Positions 45,688 through 55,468 are shown, counted from the first letter of the stretch. The stretch: DNA of 64,000 bases from Sulfuricurvum sp. 17-40-25 (GCA_002282015.1 NCIJ01000002.1:248001-312000), one strand, 5' to 3'. Translations and numbers: made by a program. Notes: a model not told the origin generated them from the sequence alone.

Positions 45688-46203
45688 TTAGCGCTTTTTT
45701 TCAATGCATTTTTCTAAAATATCCGTATCATGAATGCTCTCTTCTTTCTTTTGTCCGCGTAAGAGAGCCCGTTTCAACTTAGCATTCCATTCCCTATCAT
45801 CATACTGTTCATCTACAGTCGCCAATCCTTCCTTTAACAGCATCTCGCTATAGCTCTCAGGGCCATTTGCATAAAGGATGCACCCTTTATCGTTTTTTTC
45901 ATAATGATACCGCTGATAGATATGTAAATGCTCCTGAGCATACAATCGTTCATGTGGATGTGCATAATAGAATACTTCAATACTTTTTTGACACTCAGCT
46001 GGCGTAGCTGCATCACGTATCATCCACTCTAATGTTTTAATACCATGAGGTTCACACCTAATGGGAATATTATTATCCAAAAGTGTCATGGCAGAGTTAT
46101 CCTCGATACTGCTCAATATTCCTAGCATAATTTTTGCATTTAATGATATTGAGAAGCATGTCAATAGAATTATAAGCTGTAAATATGTTTCTTTTTTACA
46201 CAT
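45688..46203 (-). CDS. Secreted nuclease-like protein (degenerate SNase fold)
   Basis: A 171-residue protein with a signal peptide (LIILLTCFSISLNA). The mature part resembles thermonuclease (SNase) sequences: D-N-x-I-P-I-R-C-E-P-H-G-I-K-T-L-E-W, then SYSEMLLKEGLATVDEQYDD and an Arg/Lys-rich C-terminus. The usual catalytic R-x-x-D-x-P-E is not clearly present, so activity is doubtful. Two 13-bp direct repeats lie just upstream. Its function may be nucleic acid scavenging, or only binding. Confidence 0.5.
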   Translation of the reverse strand: MCKKETYLQLIILLTCFSISLNAKIMLGILSSIEDNSAMTLLDNNIPIRCEPHGIKTLEWMIRDAATPAECQKSIEVFYYAHPHERLYAQEHLHIYQRYHYEKNDKGCILYANGPESYSEMLLKEGLATVDEQYDDREWNAKLKRALLRGQKKEESIHDTDILEKCIEKKR

Positions 46204-46220
46204 TGCACTATTTTTCCTTC

Positions 46221-46262
46221 ATTTTAAACTTAACTATAGCTTAATTTTGATTTTAAACTTAA
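46221..46262. repeat. Two 13-bp direct repeats upstream of the nuclease-like gene
   Basis: ATTTTAAACTTAA occurs at 46221-46233 and 46250-46262, 29 bp apart, about 20-60 bp before the minus-strand start. The spacing is close to three helical turns, as for a pair of regulator sites. AT-rich repeats can be chance. The rest of 46263-46464 holds no obvious gene beyond a 7-codon ORF with a good RBS at 46357. Confidence 0.35.
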
Positions 46263-46464
46263 ACACATTGGAAGATAAGTAACAGCCAGTAACAATAACA
46301 ACCTGTATATTAGCCCAACCTTAATATTACTTCTCCCTATACAAAGGAGCAAATCGATGATATTTATAACTTTAACTTAACTCAATCATTTACCAACTTC
46401 ACACCCTGCTTTGAGCTGATCCAATCGTTTAAAATTTCACTACCAAAATAAGGAGGTGTTAATT

Positions 46465-47004
46465 ATGAAATCAATTTCATTGATAATACTTTTAACCCTG
46501 TCATTGTTTGCACAAGATACGCGAACTAAAATGACAGCAAAACAACTGCATGTTCTACAGACGATACGCGATGTCGCTAAAAGTATACCTGATAAACATG
46601 GTACGACTTATGAGAACACATTAAGCGCCATTTGTATCACAGAAAGTGATGCAGGCGAAGATCTAGTGGGTGACTATCATCATAAAAAATCCATTACAAA
46701 AGCGTCTTTAGGTGCTATGCAAATCCGTGTTCAAACAGCACGACACGTATCCCAATACGTCAAGAAACTTCATTGGATTAGTAAACTAAGTGATATCCAA
46801 ATCGCTGCTCGTTTATTGGGTGATATTAGGCTTTCAGCTAGAATTGCAACCCATTATGTCGTCTTACTGCACGAGCACCGTAGTAACTCCTTTCATGCCG
46901 TTAGCGGATACAATGGGGGAATGAACAATCATCCCTATTACAATCGTGTTATGAAAAATATGGCTGTTGTCGATCGCCTCGTCTCTTCTGGTAAACTTTC
47001 CTAA
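46465..47004 (+). CDS. Exported lysozyme-like (transglycosylase SLT) protein
   Basis: A 179-residue protein from the ATG at 46465, preceded by a perfect AGGAGG. Signal peptide SISLIILLTLSLFA. The mature domain contains the family's catalytic-Glu region AICITESDAGED, the G-A-M-Q-I segment LGAMQIRVQTARHV and AVSGYNGGMNNHPYYNRV near the end, typical of lytic transglycosylases (SLT/lysozyme fold). It is the size of small T4SS/T3SS-type transglycosylases (VirB1-like). A role in wall remodelling is likely; no secretion genes are near. Confidence 0.8.
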   Translation: MKSISLIILLTLSLFAQDTRTKMTAKQLHVLQTIRDVAKSIPDKHGTTYENTLSAICITESDAGEDLVGDYHHKKSITKASLGAMQIRVQTARHVSQYVKKLHWISKLSDIQIAARLLGDIRLSARIATHYVVLLHEHRSNSFHAVSGYNGGMNNHPYYNRVMKNMAVVDRLVSSGKLS

Positions 47005-47061
47005 TTTTAAGTATCATCAAAATAAGCTATAATATTCCTAACACGATTAGGAAGGCTATTT

Positions 47062-47238
47062 ATGGATGACGATAAGCTAAAACTTATTCTTGCAGCTTTG
47101 GGAGGGTTGGTTTTTAGTCTGATTTTTATTTTACTTGCCTTCGTTTTACCCCTTCAGGATCATTCTGTTAATAAAACACTTCAAGCCAAACATACTTTGG
47201 AAAAAATATCCAAAGGAATCAAAGATGGCCAGAAATAA
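47062..47238 (+). CDS. 58-residue single-helix membrane protein
   Basis: A small ORF with RBS AGGAAGG. The protein begins MDDDKLKLILAALGGLVFSL, has one membrane helix (LVFSLIFILLAFVLPL) and a charged tail. It lies 57 bp after the transglycosylase-like gene and 6 bp before the peroxidase gene on the same strand, so it is probably part of one transcript. Function unknown. Confidence 0.6.
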   Translation: MDDDKLKLILAALGGLVFSLIFILLAFVLPLQDHSVNKTLQAKHTLEKISKGIKDGQK

Positions 47239-47244
47239 GATCAA

Positions 47245-47772
47245 ATGAAACCTTTACTCATCTTATCTACTTTATGGAGTCTTCTTATGTCCGCCCCCTC
47301 TATCTATGATTTTAATGTTCTAACCATTCATAATGAAAAAACCACATTAGCTGCGTATAAAGGCAAAGTAATACTCATTGTCAATACAGCAAGCGGTTGT
47401 GGCTTTACCCCTCAGTTTGAAGGACTTCAAAAGCTATACAAAACGTATGAGACCAAAGGGTTTGTTGTATTAGGCTTTCCCTGCAATCAGTTTGCAGGGC
47501 AAGAACCCCTCACTGAAGCAGGGATTGAAAATTTTTGCCGCCTCACCTATGGTGTGACCTTCCCTATGTTTGCCAAGATCGATGTCAACGGTGATAACGC
47601 CCATCCCTTGTATGCTTATCTCAAACAACAAGCTCCAGGAATATTAGGAAGTGAAGTTATAAAATGGAACTTCACCAAATTTTTGGTTGATAAAAATGGA
47701 AAAGTCATTCATCGTTACGCTCCATCAACATCACCAGAGTCCATTACTGCCGATATCGAAAAGTTACTTTAA
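47245..47772 (+). CDS. Glutathione-peroxidase-family thiol peroxidase
   Basis: A 175-residue protein with a hydrophobic N-terminus (LLILSTLWSLLMSAPS), so possibly exported. Peroxidatic Cys in NTASGCGFTPQF (cysteine, not selenocysteine), then GFPCNQFAGQEP (resolving Cys) and KWNFTKFLVDKNGKV. Bacterial members mostly use thioredoxin rather than glutathione. With the katG gene it adds to peroxide defence. Confidence 0.93.
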   Translation: MKPLLILSTLWSLLMSAPSIYDFNVLTIHNEKTTLAAYKGKVILIVNTASGCGFTPQFEGLQKLYKTYETKGFVVLGFPCNQFAGQEPLTEAGIENFCRLTYGVTFPMFAKIDVNGDNAHPLYAYLKQQAPGILGSEVIKWNFTKFLVDKNGKVIHRYAPSTSPESITADIEKLL

Positions 47773-47859
47773 GAAACTTATACTTTGGTAGCGTATAATA
47801 AAATAAATTTTTGTTATAATACATAAATATTTTAACTAGCTATCTACGAAAGAAGACTT

Positions 47860-49179
47860 ATGGGATATTCGCGAGAAAAAAGTATCAATGATCATTGTAA
47901 AGTAATCAAACATATTTTAATTATTGAAGACTCAGAATCACTCCTCAATCATCTAAAACAGCGAATAGACAGCCATTTTTTATTTAATTGTGACATTAGT
48001 ATGACTGAAAGTTGTGCACGTGATATGATCCGACGCAAGCGCTATGATCTGATTATTACAGATGTATATCTGCCAGACAGTACTGGAAACTTTATTGGTG
48101 AATTAGCCAATGATGGTTATCGAATTATTATCATCACGGGACAAGACAATGATGAAAGCCGTAGTAAACTTATGGAACTTTCTATTGTTGATTACATTAT
48201 GAAAAGTGATGCTAAGACGCTTGAAAACTTCTTAATCAAAACAATTCAAAGGCTAAATGACAATCGGCATACTGTTATTGGTGTATGCGATAATTCTAAA
48301 CAGGCACGTCAAACTACCTGTTCATTTCTCCAAATGCAAAATCTTGCCTATATTGAATTTGAAGATGGGAAGCAAGTAATTAATTGTCTCAACAGTGAAG
48401 ACACTTGTATTGATTTTCTTTTAACGGATTATGAAATGCCAGGTCTAAATGGATTAGACCTCATTCGCCATATCCGTCATAGTTTTACCGATGACAAACT
48501 TCCTATTATTACATTAACAGCTTCAGATAAGCCACATTTACTCGCTCAGTGTTTAAAAGCAGGCGCCAACGATTATCTTTCAAAACCGTTTACGAATGAA
48601 GAATTTTTGACGCGTCTTCACTTGAATTTAGATCATCTGTATATGCTTCAAAAGTATGAGCTAGTGATTGAAGAACTTGAGCATATTTCCATACGTGACT
48701 TTTTGACTAAACTTTATAACCGTCATTATTTTTTCTCACAAATTGTACATATCACGGCTGACGCTATTCGTAAAAATATCCCTTATGCCATTATAATGAT
48801 GGATATTGATTTTTTTAAAAAAGTGAATGATACCTATGGTCACCATGCAGGTGATGTTGCCATACAACATCTAGCACGTGTGTTAAAAGATACTGCTCGT
48901 GCATCAGACTACTGTTTTCGCTGGGGAGGTGAGGAGTTCTTAGTTTTAATACCTACAAGCACCCATAATGAAAGTTACCAATTTGCAGAGCGTCTAAGAA
49001 AAGTCATTGAAACATCCAGTGTATTTGTTGAGGATGAAGATTTAAGGTTTACTATTACAGTTAGTATCGGGGTCGCATTAGGAGTTGATAAAGATGTTGA
49101 TCATCTTATCTCAAAAGCCGATAAAATGCTGTATGAAGCAAAACACTCAGGACGTAATTGTGTCAAAATAATGAGCTAA
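47860..49179 (+). CDS. Response regulator with two receiver domains and an active-type GGDEF domain
   Basis: A 439-residue protein: receiver 1 (residues 18-130, Asp in LIITDVYLPDS), receiver 2 (residues 142-255, FLLTDYEMPGLNG), then a GGDEF diguanylate cyclase (residues 275-439) with RWGGEEFLVLIP. An R-A-S-D inhibitory site five residues before it allows product feedback. It likely makes cyclic di-GMP upon phosphorylation. No histidine kinase is adjacent. Confidence 0.93.
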   Translation: MGYSREKSINDHCKVIKHILIIEDSESLLNHLKQRIDSHFLFNCDISMTESCARDMIRRKRYDLIITDVYLPDSTGNFIGELANDGYRIIIITGQDNDESRSKLMELSIVDYIMKSDAKTLENFLIKTIQRLNDNRHTVIGVCDNSKQARQTTCSFLQMQNLAYIEFEDGKQVINCLNSEDTCIDFLLTDYEMPGLNGLDLIRHIRHSFTDDKLPIITLTASDKPHLLAQCLKAGANDYLSKPFTNEEFLTRLHLNLDHLYMLQKYELVIEELEHISIRDFLTKLYNRHYFFSQIVHITADAIRKNIPYAIIMMDIDFFKKVNDTYGHHAGDVAIQHLARVLKDTARASDYCFRWGGEEFLVLIPTSTHNESYQFAERLRKVIETSSVFVEDEDLRFTITVSIGVALGVDKDVDHLISKADKMLYEAKHSGRNCVKIMS

Positions 49180-49242
49180 TCGTAAGCATTCATTATCCAT
49201 TTATCGCTACTATGCCGTTAACTTTTACTTTTTGAGGACGAC

Positions 49243-50004
49243 ATGACGCAAATTATTCTTTTCGCACTTTTAGCTGCTGTTTTTTACTGGATATCCAAGG
49301 GGTACTCCCGATATGAAGGGAGCGAATATTCTCAAAAACAATTTCGAGGATTTGTCCTCACCAAAGAATCGCTCGCCAAAAGCGAGCTGGGGCTTTTCGT
49401 AGCCCTAACCGCAAAGCTCGCAAAAGCAGATGGTAGAGTCGATGAACTCGAAGCAGAACTCGTAGGGAATATGTTTAACGATATCAGCTCACTGTTCCCT
49501 GAACCCGCAACTGCTAAAAAACTACTCAAAGAGATCTTTGACATAGAAAAACAAGTACCTCATAATCTCGATACCGTAGCCATAGCCCTCTACGCCATCA
49601 TCCAAAATGATGCCCACAAACGTGTTCAGATGATGCAATTTCTCGTGAATCTAGCCTACATCGATGGAACCCTTAGCCACAGTGAAGAGTCAATGCTCAC
49701 CAAGATCGCCGCATTTTTACATTTTGATTCCAATGAACTTTCCGCCATGCTGGAACAATTTGGATCTTTTCACCACAAAAGTGTCAAAGAGAGTTCAATC
49801 GACCAGGCCTACAGTTTATTAAGTATCACTAACACTGTGTCCAATGATGAAGTAAAACGTGCGTACAGAGCCCTGGTAAAACAATATCATCCCGATATTA
49901 TCAAAGCCCAAGGAGCCAGTGAAGATTACATCCAGACTGCAACGGCTAAAGTTCAAGAGATCAATGCAGCTTATGAGATGATCAAAAAACAGCGCGGAAT
50001 CTAA
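49243..50004 (+). CDS. TerB-DnaJ protein, DjlA-like
   Basis: A 253-residue protein: an N-terminal membrane helix (IILFALLAAVFYWIS), a TerB-like helical domain (residues 45-170; LFVALTAKLAKADGRVDELE, NLAYIDGTLSHSEESML) and a C-terminal J-domain (AYSLLSITNTVSNDEVKRAYR, KQYHPDI). The HPD motif needed to activate DnaK is intact. It matches the DjlA layout, a membrane co-chaperone. Confidence 0.9.
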   Translation: MTQIILFALLAAVFYWISKGYSRYEGSEYSQKQFRGFVLTKESLAKSELGLFVALTAKLAKADGRVDELEAELVGNMFNDISSLFPEPATAKKLLKEIFDIEKQVPHNLDTVAIALYAIIQNDAHKRVQMMQFLVNLAYIDGTLSHSEESMLTKIAAFLHFDSNELSAMLEQFGSFHHKSVKESSIDQAYSLLSITNTVSNDEVKRAYRALVKQYHPDIIKAQGASEDYIQTATAKVQEINAAYEMIKKQRGI

Positions 50005-50083
50005 TAAAGGATAAAGCCTCCACTATTTTGTAGTGTGTCTAGTAGTGATATAGTTATCTTTTAAATATGCTAGACTATTACCC

Positions 50084-51340
50084 ATGATAACTCTTAAACC
50101 TGACGCAAAAATTACTATTATGATGCCTCATCAAAATAAAGCATTAGGCATTCTCATGTCGCTTGCTACTCCTGTACAGTTAGAGCAGTTAAAAGAGGGA
50201 AAAGATCTAAAATCGGTTGTTGATTCTCTCTTACAATCTAAAACGACCAATACTAAATCGGATCAAGTCCTCCTTGAGATACTAAAAAACAATACTGTCT
50301 TTAAACAATTTGGCAATTTTCCGCATGAACTTAAAAACCTTCTGAGCACACTCAAAGAAATCCCCCAACTCGAACCAAAACTTACCAAACTCGAAGCGTC
50401 CTTAAAATCCATTGAGAAGCTGGACCTTCCCACTTTAAAAGGGCAGATTGTAAACTCCGGAGTATTTATGGAATCGAAAATCGCTGCAGCTGCTGTACCT
50501 ATGCAAACCGTTCGCGAAACACTCCAGAGTCTTCAAGTCTCATTGACCAAAACCAATCATAGTGAAGCTAAAAACATCTCCGTTGCACTGGGTGAATTCC
50601 TCGAAAATCCTGTCATCCCAAAAGCGGGTGAGGAAATTGGCTCAGCCCGTGTTCTTATCAAAACCCTTCAAACACTTACCGATACCGTTGAACGTATTCT
50701 TCCAAAAATCGATCCAATCACCCCACAAGAAATCAAGACACTTGAAAACATCCATACTGATGTCAAAAAATTAACGTTCTTTACAAAACCCGAACATCTT
50801 TTGATCCAAAGCCAACTGGAAGAGCATCTCAGTAGTGACGTAAAATCGCAACTCATAAAGTTAGGCGATGAGCTCAAAACACTTTCCACTCCAGTATCCA
50901 CTGACGTGCAGACAAAAGTGGATCAACTCATCACCAATATCGATTATCATCAGCTCCTCTCTCACCTGGATGGCTCAAATACATTGTATTTTCCATTTTC
51001 ATGGGATGCTCTTGAAGAAGGCGCTCTCTCTTTTAAAAAACGTGAGGGAAAAAAGTTTTACTGCGAAATCAATCTTCAACTCAAAGAGTATGGGAAAATC
51101 GATCTGATGATGGGACTGTATGAGGAAAATCAACTCGAAATTCAAATACATACGCAAGACCCAAAACTCAAAAATTTAATAGAAGAAAATCTTAGTACCC
51201 TTAGAGCATTACTTGTTGATGCAGGTATTGTCCCAAGGGCTATTCGTATCATGGACATGAAAGAGACTATCACGCCATCACACAGTGCCTATACACCTGA
51301 TAATACCGATTTCCAATCAGGATTTGAGATAAAAGTATGA
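50084..51340 (+). CDS. FliK-like hook-length control protein
   Basis: A 418-residue protein. The variable N-terminal and middle part is rich in charged helices. Residues 300-395 match the conserved Flg_hook C-domain (FYCEINLQLKEYGKIDLMMG, RALLVDAGIVPRAIRIM). It overlaps by 4 bp with a FlhB C-terminal homologue, supporting a flagellar export function. FliK proper acts as the molecular ruler; this may be the true FliK or a paralogue. Confidence on function is moderate. Confidence 0.8.
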   Translation: MITLKPDAKITIMMPHQNKALGILMSLATPVQLEQLKEGKDLKSVVDSLLQSKTTNTKSDQVLLEILKNNTVFKQFGNFPHELKNLLSTLKEIPQLEPKLTKLEASLKSIEKLDLPTLKGQIVNSGVFMESKIAAAAVPMQTVRETLQSLQVSLTKTNHSEAKNISVALGEFLENPVIPKAGEEIGSARVLIKTLQTLTDTVERILPKIDPITPQEIKTLENIHTDVKKLTFFTKPEHLLIQSQLEEHLSSDVKSQLIKLGDELKTLSTPVSTDVQTKVDQLITNIDYHQLLSHLDGSNTLYFPFSWDALEEGALSFKKREGKKFYCEINLQLKEYGKIDLMMGLYEENQLEIQIHTQDPKLKNLIEENLSTLRALLVDAGIVPRAIRIMDMKETITPSHSAYTPDNTDFQSGFEIKV

Positions 51341-51588
51341 AAAAAGCAGTCGCTCTTCGATATGACCAAGCTAAAGAAAACTCTCCACGTGTAGTTGCAA
51401 CAGGGCAAGGAAGCACGGCAGAAAATATAATCAAAATTGCCCAGCTTCACAACCTTCCGATTCAAAAGGATGAAGACCTCGTTGAAATGCTCAGTAAAGT
51501 GGAACTTGATAAAGAGATACCCGAAAAACTTTATATTGCTGTTGCTGAAGTGTTTCAATTTCTTTATAAAATAACCCGCCACGAATAA
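51337..51588 (+). CDS. FlhB C-terminal-domain homologue (FlhX type)
   Basis: An 83-residue soluble protein matching the cytoplasmic tail of FlhB: VALRYDQAKENSPRVVATGQ, followed by AENIIKIAQLHNLPIQKDED. It lacks the N-P-T-H cleavage motif and all membrane helices. Such standalone proteins (FlhX or YlqH) can partly replace the FlhB C-domain in substrate switching. It overlaps the FliK-like gene by 4 bp. Confidence 0.88.
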   Translation: MKKAVALRYDQAKENSPRVVATGQGSTAENIIKIAQLHNLPIQKDEDLVEMLSKVELDKEIPEKLYIAVAEVFQFLYKITRHE

Positions 51589-51639
51589 TTGGACTATTTT
51601 TTGCTCTAGTACTTCATACACACTGTATGAGGAGCATAG

Positions 51640-51876
51640 GTGCAAGTCCAAACGAACAGTTCATCCCCCTCTTTTAACCCTTATGAAATACAATCTGACC
51701 CTATTCAAGTCACCGTTGCCCCACAACTGACTCCATCCGAAAAGCGTCTCTATAATTCACTAATGTACACGCAAGACTATCAAGGGGCAAAAGACATCAT
51801 TGCCCTTGGTTTTATACGAACTACCGCATTGGAAAAAACAGATACACCTCAAAGATTACTGGATATTAAGGCATAA
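51640..51876 (+). CDS. 78-residue protein of unknown function
   Basis: A small soluble protein with a GTG start preceded by GAGGAG. The N-terminal third is Ser/Pro-rich and probably disordered; QLTPSEKRLYNSLMYTQDYQ begins a helical part. It follows the FlhB-like gene by 51 bp and may belong to the same flagellar transcript. Convergent with the phosphoesterase gene, whose last bases it overlaps by 11 bp. Confidence 0.55.
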   Translation: MQVQTNSSSPSFNPYEIQSDPIQVTVAPQLTPSEKRLYNSLMYTQDYQGAKDIIALGFIRTTALEKTDTPQRLLDIKA

Positions 51877-53188
51877 ATTGAAGCGTATTCATCAAATCAT
51901 TAGCATTTTTATCTCGATCGCCAAGTGCCTTTAACTCATATCTCACTTCAATAAGTTTTAAAATCGATGTTGTATCGTAAGAGCTATGATCAACATACCC
52001 ACGCTTCGCATAGGGAGAAATAACAATCGCTGGTATTCGTGTTCCAGGTCCCCATCTATCCTTTTTTGGCGGTGTCACATGATCCCATAAGCCGCCATTT
52101 TCATCATAGGTTATGATGATCATCGATTTATCCCAAACTTTTTGGTTTGCTTGAATTGATTCGATAATCTGGCGTAGTCTATCGTCTCCTGCTTTGATAC
52201 TCGCATATCCTGGATGCTGATTGTCCGAGGCAGAAGGTTTGAAAAAAACAACACTAGGCAGTTTTCCATCACGCAACTCACTAAAAAAAAGTTTTTCATC
52301 TTTTAGATGTTCTCTCCCCTGTGTATTTGGAGCATATTTTTCAAAATATAAAAAAGGATTGTGATGATATTGATAGTTTACACTATCTCCTTTACCGGAC
52401 ACTGTATCATCGTATCCGCCGCTGTACCAACTCCATGAAACCTTTTTCTCACTCAAACGATCACCGATTGTCTCATAGCTCAAAGGTGGCAAGCGCATTG
52501 TATCGTCAGAATATTTGGCTTTGAAGGGTGGATAAAAAGGTTGAATCGTATTGACCGCATAACCGTCTGGTGTGAGTATTCCATCACGGATGATTTCACC
52601 CTCAGCGGAGAGTTCATACCGTGAGATATTCGTCTCATCACCTACATAAGGGGTACGTGCAGCTATAAGCCATTGATGATTTAAAAATGATCCTCCAAAT
52701 GCAGCAGCAAAAAAATGATCGCACAAGGTATAGTCTTTTGCATAGTTCCATAGCGCAGTGTTACGAATATCATGGTATCCCATGGTGAGGGCTTTTTCAT
52801 TACTGATATCGCTAAACCTATCATTTTTACCTCCATTTATCTGGAGTTGATTTTGATAAAAACGGTGGACTAAGTCTGGGATCATAGCCGTGTGAGGGAG
52901 TATGCGGTCCAACAAAAAAGGTTCATTCTTGACACTAGGAGGAAACCCAAGTTTTATTGCTTCCTCTCCCATGGGAATCTGACCGTAAACCGTCCCATTA
53001 CGATCCCGCTGAAGTGCATACGGCTGTTTTGGACGATCAGAAGTGTCCGCCCCCTCAAATCCACGAAAAAGATTATCAAAGCTACGGTTTTCAAGATAAA
53101 TGACAATGATATGATCGATTTTACTGCTAAATCCATCGGCATGAGTTAAGGATACTAAAAGGGCTATTATTAATATATATTTTTTCAT
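51866..53188 (-). CDS. Secreted phosphoesterase (phospholipase C/AcpA family)
   Basis: A 440-residue protein with signal peptide YILIIALLVSLTHADG. Family motifs: HIIVIYLENRSFDNLFRGF, SDNQHPGYASIKAGD and IITYDENGGLWDHVTPP, IPAIVISPYAKRGYVDH. These hold the metal-binding acidic residues and the nucleophile region of phospholipase C/acid phosphatase AcpA proteins. Substrate could be phospholipid, phosphomonoester or acylated sugar. Periplasmic or secreted. Confidence 0.88.
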   Translation of the reverse strand: MKKYILIIALLVSLTHADGFSSKIDHIIVIYLENRSFDNLFRGFEGADTSDRPKQPYALQRDRNGTVYGQIPMGEEAIKLGFPPSVKNEPFLLDRILPHTAMIPDLVHRFYQNQLQINGGKNDRFSDISNEKALTMGYHDIRNTALWNYAKDYTLCDHFFAAAFGGSFLNHQWLIAARTPYVGDETNISRYELSAEGEIIRDGILTPDGYAVNTIQPFYPPFKAKYSDDTMRLPPLSYETIGDRLSEKKVSWSWYSGGYDDTVSGKGDSVNYQYHHNPFLYFEKYAPNTQGREHLKDEKLFFSELRDGKLPSVVFFKPSASDNQHPGYASIKAGDDRLRQIIESIQANQKVWDKSMIIITYDENGGLWDHVTPPKKDRWGPGTRIPAIVISPYAKRGYVDHSSYDTTSILKLIEVRYELKALGDRDKNANDLMNTLQFMP

Positions 53189-53289
53189 TTATTACTCCAT
53201 GAACAACTAACCATAGTATACTGTATTGCAAAATATACACCTCGATTTTGCTATACTTTTGCTTATTCAAAAAGGAACTTCTTATTGTG

Positions 53290-54582
53290 ATGTTACGATC
53301 CATTATTCTCATACTATTACTTCTATTTTCACCTACACTTTGGGCCCAACCATCGCTCATTATTGCGGCATCATCCACGAAGCTTTTACCCTCTGTTGTT
53401 AAGATCAAAGTCCAGCGCAGTGACTATATAGCAGAAGACAACGAACTCATTCAAAATGATTCCGGAGGTTCTGGTTTTATCTTTGACAATAAGCATCATA
53501 TCCTCACCAATACTCATGTCATCAAAGATGCCAAAAAAATAGTCGTTGTGGATATCAATAACACAGAACATCCTGCTATATTGATTGCAAAAGATGAGAA
53601 GGCTGACATTGCCATACTCGAAGTTCCCACATTCAATGCTCCATTGATTCCCATAGCTGACAGTACACAGCTGGCATTGGGGGACAATATATTTGCGATT
53701 GGGTCTCCCTATTCATTAGGTCTTGGAGTCACAGTAGGAGTTGTCAGTGCATTAGAGCGTTATCTCCCCAATTATCCCTATCAATATTTTATACAAACCG
53801 ACACCGCCATCAATCCCGGTAATTCAGGTGGTCCCGTATTCAACCAAAACGGAGAGTTGATTGGTGTGGCTACCATGACATTTTCTAAAGCTGGAAGTTA
53901 TACCAACATCGGATTTGCTATTCCTATCAATGAAGCCATCCGTATCGGTACTCTTTTAATTGCTCAAAAAAAGGTTGAGCGTGGCTATTTGGGAGCTACT
54001 TTACTCATTTCTGACAAAGTCTCCCGAAAATTAGGACATCAGTTCTCCGTACTTATCACCCATATCGATGCTAAAAGTCCTGCACAACAAGCAGGGCTCA
54101 TAGCCGGTGATATCGTGACCAAGCTCAACGATGAAAAATTCTTCGATAATGGTGCTCTTCACCGTTATTTAGCACATTCCAAACCAAATGATACGCTAAC
54201 ACTGTCCTACATCAGAGATAAGAAAGTGATGAAAAGTGTTGTAAAGTTGGGCGCTACCCCTGTAAATATACTATCAACGAACAATATTGGAACCGCAGAT
54301 CAAGCCGAAAAATTGGGACTTATTCTAGAGAATGGTTCTGCAGATGAATCTGTACAAGTAGTGTTAAGTTACGGACCCGCTAAAACCTCAGGGTTTACCA
54401 CAGGGGATAAAATCGTGCAAATAAACACAATAGGTATCAAAACACTCAAAGAGCTCAATACTCAACTCTCAAAGCTCAAAGAAACTGAAATCGCGATGAT
54501 AACCCTCTACCGAAACGGCGAGTTAGTCACCCTTCCCCTTGCCAGTAAAACAGCTCTTCAAGGATACACAACGTCCAACTAG
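53290..54582 (+). CDS. HtrA/DegP-type serine protease
   Basis: A 430-residue protein from the ATG at 53290. Signal peptide RSIILILLLLFSPTLWA. Catalytic triad: His in LTNTHVIKDAK, Asp in EKADIAILEV, Ser in INPGNSGGPVF. Two PDZ domains follow (SVLITHIDAKSPAQQAGLIA and PAKTSGFTTGDKIVQIN). Typical of periplasmic quality-control proteases; shorter than E. coli DegP (474). The organism may carry a separate main HtrA, so this could be a secondary copy. Confidence 0.9.
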   Translation: MLRSIILILLLLFSPTLWAQPSLIIAASSTKLLPSVVKIKVQRSDYIAEDNELIQNDSGGSGFIFDNKHHILTNTHVIKDAKKIVVVDINNTEHPAILIAKDEKADIAILEVPTFNAPLIPIADSTQLALGDNIFAIGSPYSLGLGVTVGVVSALERYLPNYPYQYFIQTDTAINPGNSGGPVFNQNGELIGVATMTFSKAGSYTNIGFAIPINEAIRIGTLLIAQKKVERGYLGATLLISDKVSRKLGHQFSVLITHIDAKSPAQQAGLIAGDIVTKLNDEKFFDNGALHRYLAHSKPNDTLTLSYIRDKKVMKSVVKLGATPVNILSTNNIGTADQAEKLGLILENGSADESVQVVLSYGPAKTSGFTTGDKIVQINTIGIKTLKELNTQLSKLKETEIAMITLYRNGELVTLPLASKTALQGYTTSN

Positions 54583-54588
54583 AGTTTT

Positions 54589-55302
54589 TTATCTCGTCAT
54601 AGGCACTTCAAAAAGTATCAGATGCGATTCACATAAAGAATGAATCACAAAACTTTGGGTATCTAGGGTTTGCCATTCATCACGTCGCTGTAATGTTGCA
54701 TCTGAAATTTGTACTTCTCCCTCTACGACCAATAAAAGTCTTCCGTATCCAGCTGAGATCTCATCGCATATCAGATCTGTACCTGCACGTAAACGCGTCA
54801 TCTTGATAGTCGCATCCTGCGCTATCTTCATCGATCCTTCTCGTCCATCCCCAGTGACCAAAAGGGCCCAAATATCTGACATCGATACACCACTAAAATC
54901 TTTTTGCTCATAATGCGGAATCAGGTTATGTGCATTAGGATAAATCCAGATTTGAAACAGTTCCAACGTCTCATCTTCAGAAGGATTGCGTTCTGAATGC
55001 TCGATCCCTGTTCCTGCTGACATCATCTGTATCTCACCAGCATTCGTAAATCCATGATGACCTAATGAATCGGTATGCTCAATCGAGCCTTTTAAAACAA
55101 TCGTAATGATTTCCATATCGCGATGGGGGTGCATTCCAAATCCACTTTGAGGTTCAACGATATCATCATTGATGACACGCAGTACACCAAAGCTCATCCG
55201 CTCACGATTGTGATACTCTGCAAAACTAAAGCTGAATCGGCTGTGCAGCCAACCGTGTTCAGCGACTCCTCGTTCATGTGCTCTATGGATCGAGTATTTC
55301 AT
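54589..55302 (-). CDS. Pirin family cupin protein
   Basis: A 237-residue bicupin. The metal-binding residues lie in FGMHPHRDMEIIT and GTGIEHSERNP (three His and a Glu). The family includes quercetin-dioxygenase-like YhhW. It sits next to a rubredoxin gene (1 bp apart, same strand) and near a TetR gene, suggesting an oxidative or electrophile response; this is inference. Confidence 0.9.
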   Translation of the reverse strand: MKYSIHRAHERGVAEHGWLHSRFSFSFAEYHNRERMSFGVLRVINDDIVEPQSGFGMHPHRDMEIITIVLKGSIEHTDSLGHHGFTNAGEIQMMSAGTGIEHSERNPSEDETLELFQIWIYPNAHNLIPHYEQKDFSGVSMSDIWALLVTGDGREGSMKIAQDATIKMTRLRAGTDLICDEISAGYGRLLLVVEGEVQISDATLQRRDEWQTLDTQSFVIHSLCESHLILFEVPMTR

Positions 55303-55303
55303 C

Positions 55304-55468
55304 TTATTCTTCTACTACGGTAAACTCATCTTTATGTGCGCCACAATCCGGGCATACCCAATCTTCTGGTAGATCCTCAAATGCTGTTCCCGGTTCAATC
55401 CCATGTTCGAGATCTCCAACAAGTGGATCATAAATATATCCGCAACGATTGCATTCATGCTTTTTCAT
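55304..55468 (-). CDS. Rubredoxin
   Basis: A 54-residue iron protein: [10 protein letters not shown] and [11 protein letters not shown] hold the four cysteines that bind one iron, and the G-D-x-x-x-G-I-x-P-G-T-x-F-x-D-L-P-x-D-W pattern is complete. It is a small electron carrier, here probably for reductive detoxification in a microaerophile. It starts at 55468, immediately before the pirin gene, which suggests one transcript. Confidence 0.93.
   Translation of the reverse strand: MKKHECNRCGYIYDPLVGDLEHGIEPGTAFEDLPEDWVCPDCGAHKDEFTVVEE

Noticed and set aside
46357-46380. A 7-codon ORF with a good RBS before the transglycosylase-like gene
   Set aside because: Too short to support as a gene; no attenuator hairpins follow it.
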